Below, in pieces: positions 1-10,360 of a stretch of 64,000 nt of DNA (positions within the stretch are counted from its first letter, which is position 1; each line of letters starts with the position of its first letter). The stretch comes from Sepiola atlantica (lineage: Eukaryota > Mollusca > Cephalopoda > Sepiida > Sepiolidae): assembly GCA_963556195.1 (NCBI GenBank), contig OY744520.1, positions 152,766,607-152,830,606 on the forward strand, read 5' to 3'. The position numbers were made by a program, and so were the translations under genes. Under the pieces are notes generated by a model that was not told where the DNA came from, did no database searches, and worked only from the letters and a program-made list of their open reading frames with translations.

Positions 1-129
1 CTCGCGTAAATTATTGGAAGCAAACTAATATCGTAACCGTAAAAAGTTAATTTTCCAACGAAGGACATGGAAATAAAAGAGTTTTTTGTTTGTGTTTTTC
101 ATATAGTTTTAATGTTTGAAAAAGTTCCA

Positions 130-167
<38 letters not shown>

Positions 168-277
168 TTAATGTTATTCAAACTACATCAAATGTAGGAA
201 CTGGAGTGCTACCTCTTTTCTTATACAGACACTGAAGATGACCTTCTCAAGAAATAAATGTTCTGAACATTTGAAAC

Positions 278-469
<192 letters not shown>

Positions 470-470
<1 letters not shown>

Positions 471-735
471 TAAGGAAATTAACATCTTTGAAGCACGGAT
501 TAGAATGTATTAAAGTGAAATTTTTTCAAAATCAACAATCGTGCAATTTTAAATGATAAATTCATTTATTTATTTTTTTGCAAGCTTTCGTTGTGGAAAA
601 CAACCTTAGCTTGCAAAAAAAATATTAAATAACTGAATTTTTCATTTAAAATTGCACGATTGTTGATTTTCAAAATATTTCACTTTAATACATTCTAATC
701 TGTGCTTCAAAGATGTTAATCTCCTTACTTAAAAA
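470..735. repeat. Foldback (inverted) repeat
   Basis: The sequence from about 475 to 600 is repeated as its reverse complement from about 605 to 733. It includes the core TTAACATCTTTGAAGC and a segment ending in GCAAGCTT. The two arms almost touch at a CAACCTT centre, so the DNA or a transcript could form a hairpin of about 125 bp. The right arm is also the first unit of the 310-bp direct repeat that follows. Confidence 0.85.
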
Positions 736-1303
736 AGCGCCAATCTGCGCATAGCATCGCCAGGACTACACTTTCCTAACGTCTTAAGAACTAGACGTCT
801 TTCTGCTCGTGTCGTTATTCGACCTCTCAGGGTTAATACCATGAAAATGAGAGGAAGAAAAAAAAATTTTAAAATTATAAGACAGTCTCACCTGACAAGG
901 TTGTTTTCTACAACGCGAAAGCTTGCAAAAAAAAATTAATAAATGAATTGTGCATTTAAAATTGCACGATTTTTGATTTTCAAAATATTTCACTTTAATA
1001 CATTCTAATCTGTGCTTCAAAGATGTTAATTTCCTTACTTAAAAAAGCGCCAATCTGCGCATAACATCGCCAGGACTACCCTTTCCTAACGTCTTAAAAA
1101 CTTGACGTCTTTCTGCTCGTGTCGTGATTCGACCACTCAGGGGGGGAATACCATGAAAATGAGGAGGGAGAAAAAAAGAAAAAAACTATAAGACAGTCTC
1201 GCCTGACAAGGTTGTTTTCTACAACGAAAGCTTGCAAAAAAAAATTAAATAAATGAATTTTTCATTTAAAATTGCACGATTGTTGATTTTCAAAATATTT
1301 CAC

Positions 1304-1310
<7 letters not shown>
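609..1310. repeat. Tandem repeat, period about 310 bp
   Basis: The block starting GCTTGCAAAAAAA recurs at 609, 921 and 1229, with spacings of 312 and 308. Each unit carries the same AAATTGCACGATT segment, and the first two also carry AAAAAAGCGCCAATCTGCGC and an acidic-looking CTTTCTGCTCGTGTCGT stretch. The third unit breaks off inside the following (TA)n tract. No coding capacity is apparent. Confidence 0.85.

Positions 1311-1380
<70 letters not shown>
1311..1380. repeat. (TA)n microsatellite
   Basis: A pure TA tract that truncates the third copy of the 310-bp repeat. Confidence 0.97.
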
Positions 1381-1383
<3 letters not shown>

Positions 1384-1798
1384 AGGGAGGCGCGAGAGCG
1401 CTCTATCCCTTAATAGACTTCAAAAGCGGCCTATGCTAGAAATCTCATTTCTTTGATCAATCATAACTCAAAAACCAATAAACCAAATCAGTTAAAACTT
1501 TGCACAAAATTTTTATTTGATACATTCTATAAGTGTGTAGAATTTCAGCATCATTAGTCAAGGCAACCCAGAGATCCAGAAAGGTCAGGAATGATTTTGT
1601 GTTATCCGTGTGTACGTACGTACGTATGTGCCATCAACTATTTGATGGATTCAGCTGATTTTTGGCAGAGATAGAGGTTCTAGGGTCTAGTTGATGGCAT
1701 TTTAATTTCAGTTTACCATATACCTTAGTTTTCCAGAAAATTCCCAAAAACCTTTAAAATGACCATTGTATTGAGGCATAGCCTTTACAAAAGTAGTG
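1381..1798. other. Unassigned intergenic repeat-like sequence
   Basis: The stretch begins right after a (TA)n tract with GGGAGGCGCGAGAGCGC and contains the small (CGTA)n run TACGTACGTACGTATG. No open frame or recognised domain is seen. Its position beside the TA tract suggests a dispersed element, but no second copy was found in this window. Confidence 0.4.
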
Positions 1799-2198
1799 AT
1801 ATTCCATGATAAATGCCAGTATACTGAAATCATATGCCCTTAATAGGATTAAGATGAAAATTCATATACACTAAATGTACAAAAGCAAGGAAATTCCCAA
1901 ATTTTTACACTTTTATTTTTAAGGGTATGTAATCACAACAGGGCTATGTATTTTACTAGTAGGAATTTTTCTTCAGCGCCCCTCACACACTTCATCCACT
2001 CATGCATAGAGATTTATACTGTAGTGATGTGATAATTAAATGGTTTGGTTGATATGTAGTCATACAATTAATTAATGACAATAAAAGTGTAAAAATTTGG
2101 GAATTTCCTTGCTTTTGTACATTTAGTGTATATGAATTTTCATCTTAATCCTATTAAGGGCATATGATTTCAGTATACTGGCATTTATCATGGAATAT
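1799..2198. repeat. Inverted repeat, 119-bp arms (MITE-like)
   Basis: Bases 1799-1917 and 2080-2198 are essentially perfect reverse complements, beginning ATATTCCATGATAAATGCC and ending GGCATTTATCATGGAATAT. The spacer of about 162 bp is unrelated and non-coding. Perfect arms imply recent origin or gene conversion. The class is not identifiable without other copies, and no target-site duplication is evident. Confidence 0.9.
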
Positions 2199-2408
2199 AT
2201 GTATATATATATATATATAGTGGTGTTAGGCCGAAACAATTGTATGCTGCAAATAAAAATTTATTTTTAGTGTAATTGGTGAAAATATGTTACCTACATT
2301 TGATGTGGCTTTGATAACCTATAATAATTTTGTATTACAGCTCTAGTACTGCACTATTGAGCTTTTGTAAAACTTTGTGTTATATAATTTATATTTGAAA
2401 TATTTAAC

Positions 2409-2412
<4 letters not shown>

Positions 2413-2480
<68 letters not shown>
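2413..2480. repeat. (TA)n microsatellite
   Basis: A pure TA tract immediately before the GCAGGACTACCTGGCGTTGG repeat boundary. Confidence 0.97.
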
Positions 2481-2481
<1 letters not shown>

Positions 2482-2731
2482 CAGGACTACCTGGCGTTGG
2501 CCGGGGACATGAAAAAAAACAAAATCGAAAAGGTTAAAAAGTGTTTGTAACATCTTTATATTAAAACTCCTATCTCTCTACTTATCTCAATCCGTCTCTC
2601 TATATTTCTCCCTCCCCCTTCCGTTTTTTACACATCTATCTCCGCCACCTCTCTTTCACCCTCGCCCAGCCCATTCCTCTCTCTTGTTTTAATGTATTGA
2701 AAACAACAACAACAATAACAACAACAACAAC

Positions 2732-2788
<57 letters not shown>

Positions 2789-2825
2789 TAATAATAATAA
2801 TAATAATAACAACAACAACAACAAC

Positions 2826-2915
<90 letters not shown>

Positions 2916-3125
2916 GTCATTGATCTGTGCTTTCAGTTTTAAAGTTATTGCTCCCGGGCAACACCGAGTTTCTTCACCACCCACTTCCTTAAAAATATAA
3001 TGAAATCTATATTTGTTTTTGTGTATTCCTGGGCAACGCTGAGTCTCTTGTCTTCCTCCTCCCCTTAATCATATAATGAAACCTATATTTATTTAGTGTA
3101 TGCTCGGACAACGCAGAGTTTCTTG
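2481..3125. repeat. Dispersed repeat with a short 75-bp internal tandem
   Basis: The left edge reads ACTACCTGGCGTTGGCC. The inverse of that core (GGGCAACRCYGAGT) recurs at about 2956, 3032 and 3107, with a more diverged copy at 3225. The first three lie in a 75-76-bp tandem that also shares ATATAATGAAA and CTATATTT. The same core next to other TA tracts (14920, 55095) marks a family. It is interrupted by a long trinucleotide microsatellite. Confidence 0.65.
2697..2914. repeat. (AAT)n/(AAC)n microsatellite
   Basis: A trinucleotide tract of AAC and AAT units, about 215 bp long. All six frames give homopolymer-like peptides (N, I, T, L, Y), which are artefacts. Confidence 0.98.
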
Positions 3126-3309
3126 TATGTGTCTTCTCCATCAAGTGTATACAACATAGGAAATGTACTAATGTATTATTGCACACACCTGCTCTATCTA
3201 GGATATTGACCACTGACTCACGAGCAACGCAGACCACATTTTCTGTTTCTATTGAGCAACTTCATAGCATCTACTAAAAGTTGGTTACAAGAGACAAAAA
3301 AACACTTAC

Positions 3310-3508
3310 CAGAACATGGGTACGCAGAAATTATTATGTCATCTTTGTGAAGTTCTAAAAGATGAAGTTGCGACAACGCGTCTGGTAGGCAGGTCCTAAA
3401 CGAGTATGCAATGCCCTTATATTTGATAATAGGAGTTGATTCCCCATCTCGATCGTAAAACCGGTCAAGTGATTCTTCGATTTCTTTTTTTATTTCTGCA
3501 TGCGCCAT
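3310..3508 (-). CDS. Sulfotransferase-like first coding exon (partial gene)
   Basis: Cytosolic sulfotransferases transfer sulfate from PAPS to hydroxyl or amine acceptors. The exon would start at the ATG at 3508 and give 66 residues before a phase-1 donor (TCTG|GTAAGT, exon end 3310). It contains IIKYKGIAYSF followed by a Leu-rich helix and LHKDDIIISAYPCSG. This has the spacing of the SULT N-terminus, where a short YKG strand precedes the DDIII-YPKSGT PAPS loop. The exon breaks inside that loop. The usual loop lysine is Cys here (YPCSG), a key-residue change if the gene works. The exon continuing with GT-W should lie below 3300, but only repeats are visible there, so this may be a stranded exon. 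Family assignment is from motif memory only. Confidence 0.5.
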
Positions 3509-3603
3509 TATTTTTTCGTGTTTTCCTCACGCGTCGGACGAAAGAGTCTAACTTTTTTAAACGAACGCCAAGCATTTGTTGAATTTATACATAAGTACAT
3601 GGG

Positions 3604-3607
<4 letters not shown>

Positions 3608-3634
<27 letters not shown>
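3608..3634. repeat. (GA)n microsatellite
   Basis: A short GA tract just upstream (minus-strand sense) of the sulfotransferase-like exon. It would fall in the 5' UTR or promoter side. Confidence 0.9.
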
Positions 3635-3641
<7 letters not shown>

Positions 3642-3912
3642 AGCGAGAGAGATGGGAGATGAGGGAGGAGAACAAATAGAGATTAAACACCTGTCGCTTT
3701 CAAAATAACATTTCATTTTTTTAATAGTATTGTATTATGACAACCAGGATTTTTAAGTTACTCTCACAGTTAGATAACAAACTATGTATCGCACTTTTTA
3801 CAACAGGTGTGAAAAACGCTATTTGAAGTTTGCAAAATATTTCCTTACAATCAAGAAATTATGAGATTAAAATGATATTTTCGGCATGTAATCATTAGTG
3901 AATGAGTGCATA

Positions 3913-5200
3913 TACGAGGGGCGTTCAATAAGTAATGCCCCTTACCCATTTTCCATAGCAGTAGATTAATGAAACTTGGCATAGTTATTAGTCTTTCTCT
4001 ACATAGGAACCACCCAGAGTTATGCATTTCTCCCATCGTTTGATGCAACTGTGGGTACCGTTTTTGTAGAACACCCCAGGCTTGGTCCTCCAACCACGTC
4101 GTAACTTCAGAAATCAAGGCTGCATCATCTGGGAAACGCTTTTCTTTCAAAAACAACTTCATGGCTGGGAAGAGATGGAAGTCAGAGGGTGCAAGGTCAG
4201 GAGAGTAAGGGGTGGGGAAGGATTTCATAGCCACACGTTCGTGCTTCTGATCTGGCGACATGCGAGTTGTGGACCGGAGCGTTGTCCTGCAAGAGGAGGA
4301 TACCTTTGCTGATTTTGCCCCGCCTCTTGATTTTGATAGCTTCTCTTAATTTCATCAAAAGTGAAGCGTAATAGACTCCTGTAATTGTGGTACCCTTTGC
4401 CAGTAAATCTGTCATCACTACTCCGTCCTGGTCCAAGAAGACTGTGAGCATGACCTTGCCAGTGGAGGGCTGCGCTCTTGCCTTCTTTGGAGGTGGTGAG
4501 TCCAAGTGCTTCCACTGCATTGACTGGGCTTTGGTCTCTGGATCATAGTGATGGACCCAAGTTTCATCCTGTGTAATCAGTCTTTTGAAAAACTTTGACT
4601 CATCTGTTTGGCACATCTCCAAATTCATCCTCGAGCACTCGACGCGTTCTTGTTTCTGGAAAGAACCTGGGAATCCATCTGGCAGACACCTTATGCATAT
4701 GCAAATTATCATGAATTATAGTTTCCACAGACTCTGTACTAATCTTGACCTCTTGGGCTATTTGGCGAATAGTAATGCGTTGATCTTCCAAAATGGCAGC
4801 CTCAACTTGACGGACAGATGCCTCATCAATGTCAGAAGAGGGACGACCATGTCTGGGAGCTATTTCCACAGACTTTCGGCCATGTTTTAATTCACGATGC
4901 CAGCGTTTTAAAAGGTCATATGATGGGGCATCATCACCATAAGTTTCTTTCATTTCATCAAAAGTCTCCTTTGGTGTGCGTCCTTTCAAATACAAAAACC
5001 GGATCACTGCGCGACACTCAACTGGCTCCATTTCACATCTGACTCAGTTCAAACACCTGTAAATCAGAAACCACAATTAGTTCAGAGCTGTTTCTTGCAA
5101 CATAACCCATACAGATATAAATCATTACACATGCAAAATGTCATCTAGATCAGACAACTGGAAGTGGGTCAGAGGCATTACATATTGAACGCCCCTCGTA
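3913..5200 (-). mobile_element. mariner-type DNA transposon, full length, inactive
   Basis: Terminal inverted repeats CGAGGGGCGTTCAATAAGT (from 3915) and its near-perfect complement ending at 5198 bound an element of about 1284 bp. TA dinucleotides at 3913-3914 and 5199-5200 are the expected target duplication. The transposase lies on the minus strand and is broken by two frameshifts. A second, shortened copy lies at 21898-22920 and shares both the terminus and the coding sequence, so this is a dispersed family here. Confidence 0.93.
3960..5031 (-). pseudogene. mariner transposase, two frameshifts
   Basis: The product would cut and paste the element as a DDE/D enzyme in the nucleus. The start is MEPVECRAVIRFLYLKGR at 5031. 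The N-terminal helix-turn-helix half ends in a shifted tail at 4600. The middle frame (down to about 4197) holds TQDETWVHHYDPETK with the first Asp and LLLQDNAPVHNSH with the second. The last frame holds YSPDLAPSDFHLFP with the third Asp, the mariner DD34D arrangement. Frame changes fall near 4640-4670 and 4210-4250. The catalytic residues survive but no continuous protein is possible. The summed length of about 345 residues is usual for mariner. Confidence 0.9.
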
Positions 5201-6060
5201 TGTGTGTGTGTTTGCTATTTCACGTAGGCTTCTAGATATGTATTTTGAAAATGATTGATGGCGTTTGAAGCATAAAACGATATAATTTTAATAATTTCTA
5301 TCAGTCACTATTTCAAACGTCCTGCGTTTTTCATCGGGAATAATCAAAGAAATAAGAAAACCCGGAAACGAGATCACCCATGTGCACGGAGGGATCAAAA
5401 ATGAGGGGGATTGGTTAGGTGTTGTTGAAATATGTTTAGATGCTGTTGTAACGATATGGATGAAAACGATTGTTACTAAAAAGTATTTTAATTAACGTTT
5501 CCCGAAAGTCAAAAAGTTTTTCGAGACGTTTTTACAGTTTTACACATTTTCATTAAAGCCTTTAAGCTGCCAATACTTTTTGTCATAGAATACTCGCTTC
5601 TCGGTTATACAGTTCTTTTCTCTTTACAGCCTGTCAGATGTGGGTGGGGTGTTTCTTTTAACGGGGACACATGTGTGGGTGGCGTTATGCGTGTGTGCGT
5701 TTCGCTTTCAATGCAGCCCATCAATTATACGATGCCCACAAACTCCATTCAGACGGTGTTTGCTCTTTTTCAATGGTGGGTGCATGTGTACGTGTCTCTT
5801 TTAATGTATGCGTGCGTGCGTGCGTGCGTGTGTGTGGCGTGTTTCTTTGTCTCTATATGTACGTGTGTGCCTGGATTTTTTTAACTTAATTCTTTTTCTC
5901 TCTTTTCTCATTTTACTAACATATCTACTGTCCACTTCAAATCCAATTCAAACAAAATTTACCCTTTTTCTTCTCCGGCATATCGTCCCGTTTCAATTCC
6001 ATCTTTGTTTCTTCGTCTTGATTCGTCTAGTGTGGTATCGTGTATTTTGTACATTCTCCG
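5201..6060. other. Intergenic, no gene seen
   Basis: No domain-bearing frame was recognised. About 5640-5880 is rich in TGTG/TGCG with a (TGCG)4-like run near 5810-5830. Open frames there are low-complexity Cys/Val/Arg products of that run. Confidence 0.5.
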
Positions 6061-6690
6061 CCGTGGATTCGTCTAGTGGGCGTCTCTTCTGGCCCGCGAT
6101 CATCACAGTGGCGTATCTGTGGACAAACTTGTTTTTACAACGAAAGGGGAGTAAAAGACAGAGCTTGAGAGGTTTCAAGAAACTTTTATTGATCTTCTCC
6201 AACTTAACAACGTCAAGAAGAGAGGTCCGTTGTATCTTATCTGCTTAATATCGTACTTATTACTTCTAATCTACTACTTATTAAAATGGGGGACAGATTC
6301 ATACTCTACAGACAATGGGAGGTTTCTCATTTTCGTCCAACCGGACTTAACTCAAAGTTTCAGATCATATTTAGACACGTCTATTCCTTACGACATCTCA
6401 TTGGTAGACTCCTTAAAACTATCTCTTTCTCACAGTCCCAAATGTGACGTCATAGTTCTTTTGTCTCGTCAACCTATCACATAACCGTATTTTACCTGTT
6501 TTTAGTTTAACCTTTACTGACCCCAGATATTTGAACTCGGCCCAAACCTGTCTATATGTTATCAAATTGAGAATCAATCATCCACCAAGATCTCATGTCA
6601 TCCTAACCTGTACTCAATTTATCAATTTCACACAGGTCACAATTCATACTGGCTAACGTACACCTTTTCAGAAATATAAGACCCTTGTTA
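6061..6690. repeat. LTR-like dispersed repeat, copy 1
   Basis: Blocks such as GTGGACAAACTT, a purine block reading AAAGGGGAGTAAAAGACAGAG, a following CTTTTATTG, and near the end CACAATTCATACTGGCTAAC recur in the same order, diverged, at 43800-44420. The layout (T-rich polyadenylation-like stretch, no coding sequence) would suit a solo LTR. The boundaries are not resolved. Confidence 0.35.
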
Positions 6691-6840
6691 ATGTAACACT
6701 GTCATTATTTTTTATTTATATCAGAAAATGTTGTTATGTGATGATTTAAGTATAATTATCCAGGCGAGAGTTTTCTGTCGTTTTTTTTCTTTTACCAAAT
6801 TATTATTATTATTTGTACTAACTAGGAGTTCTCACACAGA

Positions 6841-7140
6841 TCATCGTCGGTGATTGCTCACCGACAACAACCAATGGTATTTCCTGGAGTCTGAGTGACA
6901 ACAAGCCTTCCCAGATTTCCAGTATTCTTCACCTCTTTTCGATAACGATGCGGTATCGCAACAGCCTCTTACCATTGATTTCTCGCTGGTAAAGACAATT
7001 GGTCTTCTTTGGGTGGCAATAAGCCTCCCCAAGGTCCCAGCATTCTCTGCACTTTTCCAGTGGAGGTCTGGTTTGTGCTGTCCCTCCTCGGTCTTCTCAT
7101 CCTCCTCGATCCTCTACAAATATTTTGTCTGGTGTCAGCC
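6841..7140 (-). other. Possible LINE 3' region, uncertain
   Basis: A minus-strand frame of 63 residues (GCCDTASLSKRGEEYWKSG and surrounding) is open. It lies downstream of the RLE-type LINE fragment in the same orientation, separated by A/T-rich DNA. It could be 3' sequence of that element. No domain is recognised. Confidence 0.2.
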
Positions 7141-7154
7141 TAGACCGGCACCAT

Positions 7155-7320
7155 TTAAAAAAAAAATAAATAAATAAATAAAATAATATTTTTTTAATTA
7201 ATTTAAGAAAAAAAAAATTTTTTTTTTTATTTTTAAATCTTTTCCTTTTTTTCTTTTCAATTCCTTAATTTTTTCCTCTTCTCTTTCCTTATTTAAAAAA
7301 AAAATTAATTCTTTTTAATT
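7155..7320. repeat. A/T-rich low-complexity stretch
   Basis: Runs of A, T, TAAA and CTTT without coding potential. It may be the degenerate poly(A) or 3' end associated with the LINE on its right. Confidence 0.7.
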
Positions 7321-7530
7321 TTTGGAGGGAGAGGGAGAGGGAGGAGCTTATAGTGTTTCTTGTAATTTCTGTTTCTTTGGTTCATTGTTGTGTAGTGATA
7401 GCTGAGGTCGGTGTAATTTATTGTGGGGAATTATGAAGTGCTGTTTCTTGCAGTATCTGTTCCTTGGTTCTTGTTGTGGTGTTCTTCGTGTGGTTTTGTT
7501 CTCTTCCTGTTGTAAATTCCTTGTGACTGG

Positions 7531-8449
7531 TTAGCCTTTGTAGCTTATGCGTGTTGGTTTCCGCATTCGAGGATTTTCCTTAAGATTGCAGCTGTTTTGA
7601 TCATTGCCGTCCTTTGTATGGTTTCGATGGTTCTTTTTTATTCCAATTTCTCCCAATCTTTTCTCCAGGTTTTTGGGGATTGATCCTAGTGCTCCTACGA
7701 TTATTGGTATTATACTAACTTTCTTCATGCTCCATATTCCTTTAAGTTCTCTTGCTAGTTCTGTGTATGTACTTCGTTTTTCCGTGTCTTTGATCTTCAC
7801 TCTGTGGTCTGCTGGAACAGCGAAGTCTACGATTTTACAAGATTTTTCCTTTTTGTCTATTATAATAACATCAGGTCTCCTTGCTTGTATGAGTTTGTCT
7901 GTTTGTATATCCATATCCCAGATGAGTTTGTGTTTTTCGTTTTCCAGTACTGTTTCTGGTTTATGTTTGTACCATTTGTCTGAATATTCGAAATTCAATT
8001 GTTTGCACAGTTCCCAGCTGTCTTGTTCATCTAGAGCCCTTATCTGCTCTTGGTTGGGTAGTTCCATGCCCTCAGTCGTCTCCAGCTTTCCTTTTTTAAT
8101 CTCTAGCAATGCACACTTTTCCATTCCGAATTCCATTTGAATGTCCTGACTGAAGATTCTGGTCGTATTTATCAGCTTTTCCAGTTCCTTTTTGCTTTTT
8201 GCAAATAGCTTCAGGTCGTCCATGTACATGAGATGGTTTATTCGTTGTTCTCTGCCTGTGAACTTGTATCCGGCATCACATTTCATGAGTATGTAGTTGA
8301 GTGGCATCATGGCTATGATAAACAGTAGTGGTGATAGAGAGTCTCCTTGGAAAAGGCATCTCTGGATTTTTATCTCCGTCAAGTATTGTCCTCCAGCTGT
8401 CAGTTCAAATCTCCATGTTTCCATTGCTTTCTTGATGAGATTAATAATC

Positions 8450-8450
<1 letters not shown>
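7531..8450 (-). pseudogene. RLE-type non-LTR retrotransposon ORF, 5'-truncated and internally deleted
   Basis: The frame reads through 297 residues from an internal Met at 8424 and is still open upstream into the (ATT)n tract, so its 5' end is lost. It starts in the RT fingers/palm: LFQGDSLSPLLF (motif B-like), then YMDDLKLFAK with the catalytic YMDD at about residues 67-70. After EGMELPNQEQ it jumps to WELCKQLNFEYSDKWYK and then to RPDVIIIDKKEKSCKIVDFA. That last segment resembles the PD-(D/E)XK restriction-like endonuclease placed C-terminal to RT in R2/R4/NeSL-like LINEs. IIPIIVGALG follows as in those proteins. RT and endonuclease normally lie further apart, so the RT thumb and linker look deleted in frame. 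A related C-terminal scrap is at 40690-40865. Confidence 0.8.

Positions 8451-8451
<1 letters not shown>

Positions 8452-8499
<48 letters not shown>
8452..8499. repeat. (ATT)n microsatellite
   Basis: A pure ATT tract at the 5' break of the minus-strand LINE. It reads as a run of Asn codons continuous with the LINE frame. Confidence 0.97.
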
Positions 8500-8900
8500 A
8501 AATAGTATTTTGAAAGTTAAATGTAATTATTACGTTATCGTTGGATCATTAAATTATTAAATGAACCAAATTGTAAGAAAAATATTACTATTTTTATTAA
8601 GGTAATGTTGTTTTAATCTCTGTTTATAAAATTATTAGATGTTTACAGAACTATTAATCTTTTAATACATGACGGTTTGCTGAGTATTTTAAATCCAGAA
8701 ATTCAACGGTTTACATGTTTTCCAATTCCTTCTAAATTTTTAAGGGTTACGAAGTAATCCAGTTTTTTTTTTCAACTATTAATAAAACATTAAATTGGCT
8801 GACTTGCTTATGATATCGTGACACTTTGAAGTTTCATAGTACGTTTGAGGCTGCAACATGAGAATATTTTTATAGGGGTGTTTCTACTATATTATAAGCA
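8500..8900. other. AT-rich intergenic, nothing seen
   Basis: AT-rich sequence without a coherent open frame, repeat unit or recognisable element. Confidence 0.6.
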
Positions 8901-8902
8901 AC

Positions 8903-9222
8903 GTGCGTGTTGGGGTCGTTTTTTATCAACGCGAAGGCTGCCATGTTGTTCTTTTGTTCATCACGTCGGAGTCACCACTGGAAAATAATAATGCTTGACA
9001 TTCGAACTTTTATGGTATCTCCTCATGTTTTTATTTAATTTGCGTGTTCAGAACTAGGGTCACCACTAAAAAATAAGTAAATTTGTGTTACCCAATTTAT
9101 CATGTGCGTTCTGAAAGAAACTTTCTAGCATTTAAAAAAAGGGGTACGCACGTCGGCGTCACCACTGAAAATAAAAGAATATTTATGGTATTATAGCGAC
9201 TCACGTGTTGGAGCCTCTTCTA
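8903..9222. repeat. Degenerate repeat around GTCACCACTG
   Basis: A motif close to CGTGTTGGGGTCACCACT followed by A-rich DNA recurs near 8905, 8963, 9045, 9145 and 9203. The GTCACCACT core is exact at 8971, 9059 and 9158. Spacing is irregular (about 60-100 bp), so this is an eroded tandem or a run of nested insertions. Confidence 0.5.
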
Positions 9223-9594
9223 AAACAGGGTCATTAAACTGAATGAAAGAAAGTAATTTCTGGCTTGAATTAACGTTTAAAGGCAAACATCAAATATATG
9301 ATCCATCAATGATCTTAAACAAAGGACACATTAATTTTACATAATGCATTTGTAAATATAACATGAAAGGGTTAATTTATTTACATTTAATTTTGGGAGA
9401 GATAAATATTTGAAAATTAGTAATTGGAAAGATAATTCAATGAAAGAATATATGTATTTAAAAAAATATGTGTTGCGATAAAATCGATGGAACGAGTTTT
9501 TTTTACACATAAATCTAAGAAACTAACAGATACCATATTGATACGATCATTCATTGCTAACTAAAACAATTGAAAAAAACATTTCTTGAAGTAG

Positions 9595-9860
9595 TTAAAT
9601 CAAAATGGTTTTTATTACTTGTCTTATTTGCTTATATGGTAGAATATCGGACAAATTCGTCTTTGACGTTAAGGTTGCGAGTTCGAAGCACGTCCTCGGC
9701 GCCGAAATTATTTATTGTTTATTTAGTCGTTAATATGTGCCCTAATGTATTTGTTATGTTTCTGATTTTGAAATTAATTAAATAGTAATTACCTCCCCCG
9801 ACACCCTCTCTCTTACGTTTACAAACATTCTCCAAAACAGACAGACAGAGAAAATGCTGG
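9595..9860 (+). mobile_element. tRNA-derived SINE-like sequence
   Basis: TTATATGGTAGAATATCGGA followed about 40 bp later by GGTTGCGAGTTCGAAGCACG resembles A-box and B-box elements of a tRNA promoter. The 3' end carries ACAGACAGACAGAGAAAATG, shared with the tails of the two tRNA-Phe-type SINEs near 57900 and 63840. The cloverleaf is not intact, so this is not a tRNA gene. Confidence 0.45.
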
Positions 9861-10360
9861 TCGATACTTTACAAATTTTTATTATTTTTAAATCGGGAAT
9901 TAAAACTTAAATTCATTCATTACACCACCCTTTTAATTAACTATTTTAAATAAATAAATTATGAATTAATTAATGGATTTGTATTATCTAAATTTTACAA
10001 ATTATACGTATTCATATATAAACACACAATATATCTGAGTAGATCAGAGAGAAAGAAAGAGAAGGGGCATTATTTTATTTCTTTAAAAGAGTTTATGTTC
10101 AATTTTTTGTAAAATATAATTTTCGTTTCATAAAATTCATTGTAAGGGAGAAATGTAGTTATTTAAATTATGCTTGCATTTCAGTGAAATGTTAATATTT
10201 CTGCAAGCAGAATAGCATCAACCACATACGCACGCCATCATTTTATCTTCAAAGAAATGGACAGGTCGAGTATTTTGTAGATAGCTTTTAAAGAACACTC
10301 TTAAAACTCAAAGGGGATGAAAAACAAAACACGATAAATCATAGGGATATTCATGGGAAA
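9861..10360. other. AT-rich intergenic, nothing seen
   Basis: No coding frame or repeat structure was recognised up to the satellite edge. Confidence 0.6.

Noticed and set aside
2628..2984. Open frames of poly-Ile, poly-Leu, poly-Asn and poly-Tyr across the trinucleotide tract
   Set aside because: They are translations of a (AAT)n/(AAC)n microsatellite and exist in several frames of both strands.
5808..6248. 146-residue plus-strand frame as a gene
   Set aside because: The start is inside a TGCG repeat, the rest is Leu/Phe-rich without domains, and it overlaps an LTR-like repeat.
7604..8140. 178-residue plus-strand frame rich in Ser, Phe and Leu
   Set aside because: It is the antisense shadow of the RLE-type LINE frame on the minus strand.
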